From positions 62,001 through 126,000 of the forward strand of contig WHUZ01000042.1 of the NCBI GenBank assembly GCA_015179045.1: DNA of 64,000 bases, written 5' to 3'. Source of the stretch: Kalaharituber pfeilii (taxonomy: Eukaryota > Ascomycota > Pezizomycetes > Pezizales > Pezizaceae). The position numbers and the translations under genes are program-made. The notes under the pieces are model-generated. The model saw nothing but the letters and a program-made list of their open reading frames with translations. It searched no databases and was not told the DNA's origin. This document shows positions 39,476 to 50,517 of this stretch, piece after piece (position 1 is the first letter of the stretch; the number at the start of each line of letters is the position of its first letter).

Positions 39476-42400
39476 TCATCCATTCTTCCCAGTTGATCCC
39501 ATCCAACAATTCTTCCAATCTTTGATTGTCGACATCGGGGTGATTTTGGTTAGGATGTCGGCCGGGTTCTCCTTCCCCGGTATCGTAACTATGCGGAGAT
39601 CCCCATTGTTGACTTCCTCCCTCAGATAATGGAATCGGTGCTGTATATGGCGGCTCCTTCGGAGATATTTGGCTGTCTTGGATAGGTTCTTTGCCCCTCC
39701 GAGTCGGTTTTCAGGATGGGTGCTGATCTCGGGGTTACCTTCATCTCCTTGAGTAGTTGCCTGATCCAGGCTGCATCCTTCGCTCCCTCGCAGTCTGCGA
39801 TGTATTCTGCTTCCGTGATCGAGAGCGCCACTATATCTTGTCTTCGTGACCACCATCCTATCGGTTGTTTCCCCATCATCATTATAGCTCCGCTTTGTGA
39901 CCTTGCTCCCTCCCCTCCGTACGAAGCATCCGCGTATATCTCGACATCTAGGTTTGGTGGTTTTCCTAGGCGGAGTCCTTCTGATCGGGTCGACCATAAA
40001 TACTGTAAAAGCTTCAAGGCCCCCTTCATGTTCGCTGGTGAGGGATCCGAGGCCCTTCTCCCCAAGAGGTTGACGTGGATGGATATTTCTGGCCTCGTCA
40101 TTCGGCATACAAATAGGAGACCCCCCACGATTTGCTGGAACTTGGTTTTTTCTGTTCCTTCTTCCTCGGAGGTTTTCGCTTCGTATAGTGATGGCTCGAT
40201 GGGCATTGAGTGTCGTTCGCCACACTTGTCGGGGTTCTGGTGATCTTGGAGATGTTGACGGACTAAATTCTCTATTAAGGCAGTTTGTGTTAGTATCACT
40301 TCTTCTTCCTTATCTGAGTTTTTTCGCCATTCCAGTTCGATCCCTAGCATTTTCCGAGGTTTTCCTCGCTTATCGAGTTCGACTGATTTTGACATGTCTT
40401 TCTCGACTTGATCCAGTACGGCCGAAGGTCCTATTCCGAGCAGATCGTCCACATGCGTCCCAATCAGTCCTTCTCCCACATAACACCCTTCATCGCCTAT
40501 GCACTGTCTGTATCCGGCATTTTCGAGGATTTTTCGGAGCTTGATATACCATTCATGCCCTGCCTGTTTGAGTCCATACAGGGCCTTATGGAGTTTCCAG
40601 TACTCGATTTCTCCGTCCTCGTTTATGTCTTTGATGTAGATGTCGTGCTGGAGTTTGGCTTGAAGGTACGCGGCCACTACGTCCCATTGCCGGATGTCCC
40701 ATCCCCGGTATAGTGCTATTACTAACAACATTCTCCAGGTCTCTGGGCGCATCATCTGGGCATAGGTTTCGTCATAATTGACACCGTGAATCTGGGTAAA
40801 ACCCCGCCCCACCTTCCGAGCCTTGAACTTCTCAATTGTACCATCGGGTTTTCGCTTGATCACATATACCCATTTGGTGTCAACGATCTTGGTGCCCTCT
40901 GGGATATCTGATTCTCGGATCTTGGTGTATACCCCATACTTCTGGAGTTGCGACCGTTCTTTTTGTCTTGCCTTACTCCATTCTGAGGCATACTTTCCGG
41001 TACGGGCTTGTTGTTCGGTGGGGTGGTCTTCATCTGTGCCAACTGCTTTTGTTTGTCCGGGTTTTTGAATCTCTGTAATCCAAGTTTTCCGACAAAAATA
41101 CTCAACAGCTTTATGGCCATCTGTTGGTACAGGTTCGACTTCTTCAACCGATGCTTCGAAAATGTCTCCTTCTTCGGGTATTGGTGCTGGTTTGTCAAAC
41201 AACCTCTTCCTTGATGATTTCTGGTTGTCTTTGGCTTTGTCTGAAGGTCTTCGAGTTCTACTACTTTCCCTACTCCCATGAAGTTCGGTCCATTCCGCAG
41301 GTGTCTTGTGGTGGCGCTTTTTCGTAGGTGGTGCTAATGGTGCCGTATAGTATTGTTCGACCTGTTGAGGAGTTTTTTCTGGGGTTGTGGGTCGTTTACT
41401 TTCGGTTTCGAGTTGGAGTTTCGACTGGGTTTCTGATTCGGATTCGGGTCCAGGTTCAGATTCGGTTTCGGATTCGGATTCGGTTTCGGGTTCAACAATT
41501 GACACTGGGTTTTTTGCTAATTTTTCTGCCCCCCTCGAGTCTAAGACTCGATATATTCCATGTGTCTCGGTGTACCCTATTATCCTTCCTTCCCATGATC
41601 TTGCCCCTAATTTTCCTGTATGATTGTAGTCATAACAGGTGACCCTTTCTCCAAACGGTCTCAAGAACTTCCTTTCTTCTACGGGGTTTTTCTTGAGTAG
41701 CACTTCTATGGGTGTTTTTCCATTTAGTGCCTTATGGGGGATCCGGTTTTTTGTATATGAGCTCCAGCTGCTGGCTTTATCCCATTTGCCTTCTGGAATA
41801 GCTGGTGATGTCGCCAGTATTGCGGTTCTGCTCATTGTCATGATGGTTCGGTTTGCTCGTTCGGCTATAGCATTTGTCTCGCTATGTCCTGGCACTGTCT
41901 CTTTAAGCTTTGTTCCTCGTTTTCGTAGCTTGCTTTCGAGATCCTTATTTCTGAATTCTCCTCCCCAATCTGCTTGTATCTCTGCTACCTTCCATCCTTC
42001 TCCTGATACTGCTGCTTCCAATGCTTCGATAATTTCCATTAATGCAGTTTTTGTATCAGATTTTTGTCGGAGTGGTTTGGTGACTGTATATCGGCTGTAG
42101 TCATCTGTGACTACTAGGAGGTATTCATATTGTTTTCCTGGCGTTACTGGTTTGACTGGTCCTATAAGGTCCGCATGTAGTCGTTCCAGTGGTCTGCTCG
42201 TTCGGATTGTTGTTCCGCCTTTCTTTTTTCCTTGATCTTTGGCAGGTGGCTTTGTTGCTTTGCCTTTCTCACATGCTTCGCACCTAGGGGGTTTTTGGAA
42301 CTTGGGGCATTCTGGGAGATTTTTGAGGGTATTGTAAGAGATGTGTCCATACCTTTCATGTAGTTCCTTTGCTAATTCCACATTTGATGCTCGGATTTTT

Positions 42401-43713
42401 CCTACTTCCTCTGGTCTTATCCACATAGCCCCTCTGTTGTCTTTGATCATATTGAATATGATTTTCTTCCCCTTTTTTAATACAGCTCTTTCTCCCTTAT
42501 GTATGACTACATGGTCTCCTTTTATTCTCTGACCGCTCACAAGATTAGAGTATGCTGGGTCATATAATGCATCGTGGAGGAGGTGGGTGATTCCATTATG
42601 CTCAAAAACCAAAGTCCCTTGTTTCTTGCATATAGAGAGAGTATTGTCGTGGGCTCGTACTTCGAGATGTGTATCCTTTATGTCTCTTAGTCGCCATAAT
42701 TCGTTAGTCGTATGGTGGGATGTGCCAGTATCGTATTCGTAGTAATTTGTCTTAGTGGCTGGATCTGCCATCTTGACTCTGATTGCCCCAATGTGCACTC
42801 CCTCACTATCCGACTCCTCCTCTTTGACCTCGGCTTTAGCTGCCTTTTTCTCCTCTTTCGCCTTTCCCCAACATTCTGATTCCTCATGGCCGAGTCCTTT
42901 CTTCCCGTGTTTTTTGCACCATTCACAGATTTTCTTCTTTCTCTTCCCTTCATTTCCCTTGAGTACAATCGGGTCATCCTTGGAATTTCCAGTCTGGTTC
43001 TTTTTCGATGCCTTTTGCTTTGTAGTGATATATTCCCTGAGCTTCCTTGTCACATCGTCATATGCGTGATCTTTTGCCCTGATATTTTCGATAGTATTGC
43101 TGTAAAAGCTAGGGAATGATCGGAGGAGAAATTCCGTTTTGGCCTTGTCTGACTCGGAAAATGCCTTAAGCCCCTTCCCAAATCCATCATCACTGCTCAG
43201 GTCAGCTCTAGACATGATCCCAGTGAAGGAGTTCCATATGCGCTCATATTCCGCAATATGTTCTTCGACGCTGGTTTTTCTGTCATCATAGGAAATGTCA
43301 AGGCTACTTAGAAGGGAGTAGAATTCAGTTGATGTTTTTCCTTGGAACGCCTTTTTTAGTTCTTCGTGGACCTTTTTTGCAGTAGTGAGACTCCCTATCC
43401 TTGCTCTAACATGGTCTTCACAATTTTTCTTTATGGTTAGAATAGCTATAGCATTAGCATCTTTCCATACTCGGGCTGCTTTTTTATCTGCTTTTCCTGA
43501 TGATGATGATGTGGCCCCTTCAGTTTTGATGGATTCTAGACCGGTTGGTTGAGCGTAGTCTCCAGTTACTACATCCCATACCCTGTATTCTTCGTTAACT
43601 GGAATTAAATCTAAATAATTTTCTATAGAGATAATCCATTCAGGGTAGGTAGAAGAGCCAGATAACTTGACATCTAGCGTTGGGACTTTTCGGCTGATGG
43701 TAGTTTCGGACAT
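39476..43713 (-). CDS. Copia Gag-Pol polyprotein, one late frameshift
   Basis: A frame of 1,363 residues from ATG 43713 to 39622, continuing in another frame to 39476. Gag leads to a Cys/His knuckle of unusual spacing (CEWCKKHGKKGLGHEESEC). Protease has YDTGTSHH. The pre-integrase finger is HERYGHISYNTL with CEACEKGK. The integrase catalytic triad is in LHADLIGP, QADWGGEF and TNAIAERANR. Reverse transcriptase has VDTKWVYVIKRK and THVDDLLGIG. RNase H has IYADASYGG and ITEAEYIA. At the C4 run 39694-39697 (G4 on the coding strand) the frame leaves the family; one extra G would continue it as EGAKNLSKTAKYLRRSRHIQ and ENPADILTK, the conserved end of copia RNase H. The break is either inactivating or a sequence error. 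Confidence 0.9.
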
Positions 43714-44217
43714 CTTTGGTAGATTCGATGGAGGTGGAGGTGGTTGGGTAGTCTCGTCGGTCGGGGTGTCAACAGGTTCGCTAGTTGTTGTATTGACTGG
43801 GAAGCTTCGAGAGAGGATATCTGTGATTTGTTGTTCGGGAGCAGTTCGATCGATGGGGAGTGGTCGTGGTGTGTTTTCTTTTGGTACTTGATTAGATCAG
43901 GACATCAACTGGTTTTAGGTTTCGTGTGTTGCCACTTTAGTTCATATAGTTCGGCGGTAAGGGCCCTATCGTGTTGGCCGCTTGGGTTTTTCCCTTTTAT
44001 TTTTGCTTTTGATCACTCTGCTTGTCTTTGGATAAATTTTGTCCTTGACTAGCTTGTAATCGGAGGTCTGCGGGGTTCCTCAGATATGATCCGAGTCGCA
44101 GCGTCGAATGGTATGCTTATTTTGAGTCTGCGGGGTTCCTCAGTGTGACTGAGTTGCAGCGTTGATTTTTGGCGCAGTCGGTGATCCTTTGGTGTTTTGC
44201 TACCCGGCTTCAACGGT

Positions 44218-44234
44218 GCGCCGGGCTCATAACC
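44218..44234 (-). other. Half-tRNA primer binding site
   Basis: The plus strand reads GCGCCGGGCTCATAACC directly next to the 5' LTR. This is the anticodon-arm sequence of eukaryotic initiator tRNA-Met (CAT anticodon), so the element's RNA is complementary to an internal tRNA fragment, the half-tRNA priming known from Drosophila copia. Confidence 0.8.
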
Positions 44235-44510
44235 TTTAAGAATTACGAGGCTATGTGTGGAGGAATGGTTGCGTCTGCGTGATAAATCAACAGGTAAAAT
44301 TCAGCGTATATGAAAGCTTGCTAAGTACACGATTTCTAGCTCTGCTCTGGCGAAAACAATAAACACATAGGAAATTCGTCCCTTATATCCTGCTCCTTTT
44401 ACCATAAACCGGCCGTTTTGGGACCCTTGTTTCTCCTCTATCCATAAAGGGGCCGTTTCGGGCTTAGACCATAATAATCCCTACAGCGAGAGTACAACGT
44501 GATTCCTACA
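44235..44510 (-). repeat. Copia 5' LTR
   Basis: 276 bp, apparently identical to 39134-39409. On the coding strand it is the upstream LTR. Confidence 0.92.
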
Positions 44511-44515
44511 CTACG

Positions 44516-45849
44516 GGGGTTAGATCAGATGGTCTACAGCTACGACTGCTAGTACACTGGCTATTGAGGTCAGATATCAGGCTATGATTGTACCAGAGTA
44601 AAAGCATGTCTCATGGTCAGCTAGCTCTTGCTGAACATTTTGGAGCTGTCGGGGACTTCGTTATATTAGAAAGAAATAGACACTTATCTTTCTTAACTTA
44701 CTATATTGCAAATGTAATTTTTTTAAATAAAACCAGGTTCCGTTTTTCTCGTGCCCAGACTCTGAGTCACGTGTTACAATCGAAGTCTTCCTCAAGTGCC
44801 AAGATTTGTGGTGTGGTAATGTGATGAGACTTGGTAATGTGTACTGTGGGAATCTTGGCACTTGAGATGCAACGGTGGGTGACGAGGAGACTGCCAAAGA
44901 AGGAAGGGGGTACCAGAAGGTTGCGGGTATTTCTTGAGGGAGAGGAGGGGGCCTCCTCTGATCATCATCATCATCGTGGATGGTCACAGAATAACTGGGT
45001 CGTTATTCTGTTCAGTCTTACAATTGTTTCGTCGTGCTCTTGAGATATAGTACACCGGTCTTCGTCGTGTGTCCCGATCTCTAGTCCTTTTACCTTTTTG
45101 TGTTCTTGTTCCCCTTCGTTGAACTTCCCTCGTTGATCTCCCCTACAGTACGATTCAATAATATACAAATAGTAGTCTCCTGTGCATCGCCAAGCAAATA
45201 TTAATTACAAGAGGCACGAGACTATACAAATAGAATAAAATAATATCCATTAGCATTAAACCGCTATCAAACAAATATCATATATCAACACACACACACA
45301 TCCACCCCCCCCCCTCCGCAGCCACTACTCACAAAACGAAAAATGCAACAACTCGCAGAAAAGCGCTCGCTCGTGTCCTGCAGCGTTCATCCTTGATCCT
45401 GCCCAATCTCTCGTATGAGTTCCGTGAATTGGTGGCTTCAACGCTGTACAGTTCGGTTTGACTGCGTCTCCAGGGTATACCGTTAACGAGGAGGGGTTCC
45501 CTGTGCATGCGCGACGTGCAAGTTCAATTTTATGATGCCATGGAAGTCCCATTGAATCATGTCGGGGGGGAACTAAAAATAAAGGACAGCAGTTGGCGAA
45601 GCAGGTTTTGGAGGTGTTGGAAGGCGTTGGGGTAACTGGGGTAGGGCGGGAACAGGTCGGGTGGTCGGTGGTATTTCTTTGGAAAGAAGGCCCGTCAGCG
45701 TCCGGAGGCGCGTGGAGTTGGCGGGGGGAGGGAGGGAGTACGGCGGGGAAATACCAGCTCTACACAACCGCCTCCCGCTGATACGGAAATATATCCACTG
45801 ACTATAATACCCCGTGTTTGCCTTGTGCACAAACTCGTGCCGCGCCGTA
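44516..45849. other. Intergenic with a lone terminal-repeat piece
   Basis: No gene is supported. At 44744-44763 the sequence TTTTCTCGTGCCCAGACTCT is identical to the outer 20 bp of the 10.1-kb element's TIR, but what follows differs. CTCAAGTGCCAAGATT (about 44794) and its perfect complement AATCTTGGCACTTGAG (about 44851) form a 16-bp inverted repeat. A (CA)n and C-run microsatellite lies at 45289-45316. Confidence 0.6.
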
Positions 45850-47330
45850 TCAGTTCCGGAACGCTATACGCCCATTCAGGTGTGTGGGGATTTTGTATCC
45901 CAGCGGTGGCGGGACCACCAAGCTGACGCCCTGCCTCAGCGGCCGCATTACGGAGTACCGCATGCGCTCGAGCTCCCTGATGCCGAGGAGCCCGAAGGAT
46001 TCTGCGGCGTCGCGGAGGAGGAATGGGTCTGTCACGGTCTGTAGGTTTTCTATGGGCGTCGACCTAGGTGACGGAGCAGACGAGGTCGCTCAGGGCTTTG
46101 TGCGCGACACCGGCGCCGTGCCAGATGGGACTTTGGCGCCGCCGACAGTCACCCTGGAGTTTGTTGTTTAGCCTCTCAATCAGCGGTCTTCAGATTGCAA
46201 TATATGATATCTAAGACATTTGGGGAACGGGAACGTACTCTACCGGCATGACATTCGTCGACACCACCCACGTCCCCCACCTCACCGACCACCCCCCTCT
46301 ACTCCTCAATCGTCACCGCCGCCCCGATCTCCACCCAGGCCTTCTTCGCCCCATGCATCTTCCCCAGAAAGTGGATCCTCCGCAGCTCATTCATCTCAAC
46401 GTCCCCCCCATCCGAGCGGAAGGACGCCATGTCCGGGACAGCATTAACCCACGCGGCGCCGAGCATGGAGACGAGGATCTCGCGGGGGGTCGGCGAACTG
46501 TCGGCGCACGAATGCAGGTAGCTGCTGGCGTGGACGCGGTTGCGGTGAGCTTTGGCGTACTTGAGGAGGGTGCGGAGGTCGAGACTCGTGGTGGGGACGA
46601 AGGTGTAGGACGGGGTGTTGGAGATGCTGAAGCCCAGATGGTGCAGGGGGCTTTGACGTAGACCTAGGGATGGGGACAACCGAGCTAGGAATCCTACTTC
46701 GATTGAGAAGGAGTGAGAAGAGAAAGATATATACCTTCATTGGCCTCCTCCCTTCCTCGTCCCCAAATGCAGCCGGAGATGTCTGCCGCTTCGAATTCAA
46801 CGACTCTCTTACAGTGTTGCCCGTCTCCTCCTCCCTCCCAACCTTTTCCCCACCGCCCCGTTTCCCCGATCGATCGGTCTCCAATTGCCCCTCCGGGACC
46901 TCTGCACCCTCTGATTCTCACCCCCACGAACGCAGGCACGAGCCTCCGCACGTCATCCGGAAATACACTGCTCATCGCCTTCGAAGGTTTGTTATGAATC
47001 ACCGCAGGAGCGCTTGTGCGCCGGAGGGGGACGTCGGGGAAGGGGTCTTGGCAAGGGCGTGAATGAGGTCCCGGAGGCCAGGAATGGAGGAGGTAAGGTT
47101 GCATAGTTCCTCGGCTTGGATGAGGAGGCGGAGGAGCTTTGTGAGGGGTATAGAAGGAGAAGGGAATGGGGTTCGAGGAATATGGTGGTTTTTGGAGAGA
47201 CAAGGGCCGCGGGAGGAAAAGAAGAGATACCGCGACAAGTAGGGCAGAAACCCGGAGGGATCAGCCGTGTGCGCCGTGCAGAAGGGAAGTCGAGTCGCGG
47301 GGTATAATAATATATAAGGTAAGTTCAAGA
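45850..47330 (-). pseudogene. Decayed FAD-dependent sugar-lactone-oxidase-like gene
   Basis: Coding blocks lie on the minus strand in shifting frames. The start side has AEELCNLTSSIPGLRDLIHA and KAMSSVFPDDVRRLVPAFVG. Then comes DLRTLLKYAKAHRNRVHASS with DGGDVEMNELRRIHFLG and KKAWVEIGAAVTIEE (46679-46299). WHGAGVAHKALSDLVCSV follows near 46130-46080, and TDPFLLRDAAESFGLLG (46035-45850) is last. These resemble the FAD-binding part of D-arabinono-1,4-lactone/L-gulonolactone oxidases, from memory of the fungal family. Several stops and shifts, and absence of a C-terminal catalytic domain, make it a pseudogene. It is GC-rich compared with its surroundings. Adjacent to the aldo-keto reductase. Confidence 0.6.
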
Positions 47331-48112
47331 TTTGTATCATGCATTGAGGGACTGTGTGCTGTCTTATACTACACCGAGCATTACCACACCATTTTTTGAT
47401 CGGAAGGGAAGGAATGCTCCCAGGACCTGTCTGGTGTTATACTCTTGGGATCGGCTGGAGGAAACAGGGGGGCTTTACTGATGCGGGTGGGGCTTTGTGT
47501 TGTTTGCCTGAGACGTCGGGGATAAACACCAGCTGCGGTTAGCCCAGCACTTGCCTGGAAGTTATGGTAGCTCAGCGCCCTGCGTATCTTTGAGATGTGT
47601 TTTGGTGGCCACGGTGGCGAGTTTAAAAACTGAATCCTGACTGGTTTATGCGGAAGGTGGGGGTTCGACATATTTCGTTTAAATCAAATGCCTGGGTCGA
47701 TCTTGTGTGTCTGGGGTTGGAGAGGGGACAGGAGCGAGTGCGCTCCTTTGATACCAAAGAGTCGAATCCGCATGAAATTAACCTGGCATCCCGAGCCGAT
47801 ACTTCCTTGTACGTTCGGCAACATCGGTGGTGCGTACGGGACTAGATTTCTTTGTTGGTGAATATGCACAAATGGATGCTTGAGTTGGATCTAGGGGGGA
47901 TATATATGGAAACAAGGAAAATGCGGGGGGAGAGGAATGATTGTGATTTGTCTATTTGATTCGTTTTTAGCTAAATGCTCCCATCAGTTTAAGTACGCGA
48001 GGGTTGGTCCTCCGCAATGCCAGTTCCTTCAATCGAATTTACCATCTCTTTTTATCTATTTCTATAGCCCTTTTTCTACACTCAAATCATAAAATCCCCC
48101 GCGGTGGTGAAC
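47331..48112. other. Intergenic, no gene seen
   Basis: No coding features recognised between the decayed oxidase and the aldo-keto reductase. Confidence 0.45.
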
Positions 48113-49194
48113 CTAAGGCACGTGCGCCAAATACGGGCACACGGCCCCCTGGCCGTCCTCCAGCCCCTTCCCCAACTCCTCGATGCGCCGCATCTCCTCC
48201 TCGCTCAGCTCCCACCCAAACACGTCCTTGTTCTTGCGCATCCGCGCGGGGTCGTCGCTCTTGGGCAGCGGGTTGAAGCCCATCTGCAAGCTCCAGCGCA
48301 CGAGCACCTGCGCGACAGTCACGTTGTGCGCGTTGGCGATAGAGACGAGGACGGGGTCGTCCATCTTTCGGCCGCGGATCAGAGGAGTGTATGCTTGCAG
48401 AAGGATGTTTTTGGAGCGGCAGAAGTTGACGACGGCGGGTTGAGGGCAGAAGGGGTGCAGCTCGAGTTGGTTGGCGACGGGGGGGTGTCGGCAGTAGGTG
48501 AGGAGTTCTTCAAGGTGTTTGATGCCGCTAAAGAGGGGGGGGGGTTAGTATAGAGAATCAGAGCGTGGGAGGGGGAGGGGGAGTGGTTATTGGGACACCC
48601 GAGCCGTGTAGAAAGTATCTAAACTATTGAACGGTATTTTGCAAGAAAAAAAATATAACAGTTGAGAATGAAAAAAATATCGCAAAAAGGTCGGAACAAA
48701 ACTTACTAATTGGAAACCCCAATCTCCTTCGTCCCCCCCTCCTCCTGCAACCTCTCCAGCGCCGTCCACAAAACCTTCCTCCCCTCAGGCCCGCTCAACG
48801 GATTGTGCACCAGGAACAAATCCACGTATCCCTCGCCGCCTTCCCACCTCCCCTTTGCCCCCGTGGACTTGCGGACGCTGTCCCTGAGGCTCTCGAGCGT
48901 CTTCTCGACGCTGTTGTCAACGGGCCCGCCGATTTTCGTGGTGATGAAAAGCTCCGAGCGGGGAATGCCGCTCCGCTGCACGGCGGCGCCGACCTCGGAC
49001 TCGTTTTCGTACAGCTGCGCGGTGTCGATGTGGCGGTAGCCGAGCGCGAGCGCGGTCAGCACGCTCGAGGCGCCGCCGGCGAGGTATACGCCGTAGCCGA
49101 TGGCGGGGACGGCGGTGGGCGGGGTGTGCAGGGAGTGCGCGAGGGGGAAGGCGCTGGTGGGCGCGAGGGCGGAGGGGTCGAGGCTAGATGACAT
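48113..49194 (-). CDS. Aldo-keto reductase, one apparent frameshift
   Basis: Exon 1 is 49194-48707, exon 2 48526-48113; the intron (180 bp, GTAAGT...TTTAG) splits the Tyr of GVSNYG. The NADPH-dependent AKR fold is shown by ALGYRHIDTAQLYENESEVG (catalytic Asp and Tyr), FITTKIG (Lys), LFLVHNP (His), NQLELHPFCPQ, AYTPL and the C-terminal PKSDDPARMRKN cofactor loop. About 300 residues, normal for the family. In exon 2 the run of six G at 48479-48484 (C6 on the coding strand) is one base short of the frame that yields HPPVANQLELHP, while both sides match the family perfectly. This is either a very recent loss or a sequence error. Substrate unknown; its neighbours are metabolic genes in decay. Confidence 0.82.
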
Positions 49195-50517
49195 GTTGCT
49201 GGGTGAGGTTGATGGTTAGAATTGCGAGGTTTTTGGGTTCGAGGGGGTATAATTGGGGTTCAAGCGGGGCGGAGGGAGGGTTCACGGAAGCTGAAGAGTG
49301 TTAACCGACGGCGACCGCAGATGGAGGGGAAAAGCTAGTCTCGTAATCAGCGGGAAAAATCAGCAGAGCGTTTGATTTATAATTATATTATTCGCGCAAT
49401 TCTGGAATGGTTTAGACCAACTTTTTCCCCCTCCTCCCCCGTGCACGTGATTCATCTATTGCGACAGGGTGGGCAGCCAAAAAAACCTAATTGATTGGAT
49501 TTTTTTTTTTCCGCGCAGCTGAGAAAAAAAATTTGTTTTTTCATGTCCAACGCAAGGGGTAAACGGCGCTGCTGCTGCAGGGACTGATCAACCGTCACTT
49601 ACCTACTTAACTTGCCACGTGTTCCGCAGCCAAAACCATAAAGTTGCGATGTACGAGTATCATGACTGGAAAAAGGTGAAGTGGATGAATAGAAAGGAGG
49701 CTAGCTAGCTTGATGAATTATTGATCAAAGAACTGAGTTTTGTACCTAGGTGAAAGTAAAGTGTGCGTAATAATTTCGGGCGTTTTTTGGGTTTATGGGA
49801 GATTGCTGGAAGGATGATTGAGAGTTCGTGACAGATGGTTGCTGTTTACTTGGCACGTGACATTGCGGAACTTCCGCTGCCAAAAGAGTTACGTGAGTTT
49901 GGAGTTGGGTGTTGTAATGCTCGCTGTTGAGGTATAAAATTACAGGACGGCACTCTCGAAAAACGGCGGCACGCGACTCCCGCTATAGATTTCTGGATAT
50001 CGATGACGGTGTTGAAATAAAAAGCTACGTACCCGGCAGTCAATACTCCATATCGCAGACAAAATTGCGTTTGGCTCGAGCTTGATTTTTATACTTTTGC
50101 ACTAAAGCACCAAAAGTTTGCTGAACTATAAACGAACATGATGTTTGGATAATATGGTCATGGGCGTGTCAGAAGTGTACAGACAGCGAGACGGTAAAGC
50201 TGAGGTCATGGAATTCAAAAAAGAAAGTTATGCGATGGTGAGGCCGGTGCCTGATTTGGTGCAGGTCTTGAGGTGTCGGTTGTTCGAGTTTAAGGCAATG
50301 TTGTGTTGTGCTCTGTGGGAACTTCCTAGTGAAGGTTAACAACCCCGCTAATGCACAGACCCGGCAGAACGCCACATGCATCGATGTTATGGGATACTGG
50401 AGTATATATCCCCGGGAGTAAGCCTTCTAGCTCTCCATCTTTCCTCCTCGAGCTCAAGGGGTCCTATTTTATTCTTTCTCTGCGGTTTCAACCCTCTTTC
50501 AATTCATCGACCATGTC
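49195..50517. other. Intergenic, no gene seen
   Basis: Likely holds the promoter of the aldo-keto reductase (just after 49194) and 5' flank of the decayed cyclase gene. No repeat or extra gene recognised. Confidence 0.45.

Larger units (their letters stand above)
39134..44510 (-). mobile_element. Complete Ty1/copia LTR retrotransposon
   Basis: The 276-bp LTRs at 39134-39409 and 44235-44510 read the same throughout by eye. The element is flanked by the 5-bp duplication CTACG (39129-39133, 44511-44515). On its coding (minus) strand the LTR starts TGTAGGAATC and ends TTCTTAAA, so the 3' end lacks the usual CA. A primer-binding site and a polypurine tract are in the right places. Identical LTRs indicate a recent insertion. 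Confidence 0.92.

Noticed and set aside
45299..45316. (CA)n/C-run as a regulatory feature
   Set aside because: Simple sequence only, no nearby gene start that it could serve.
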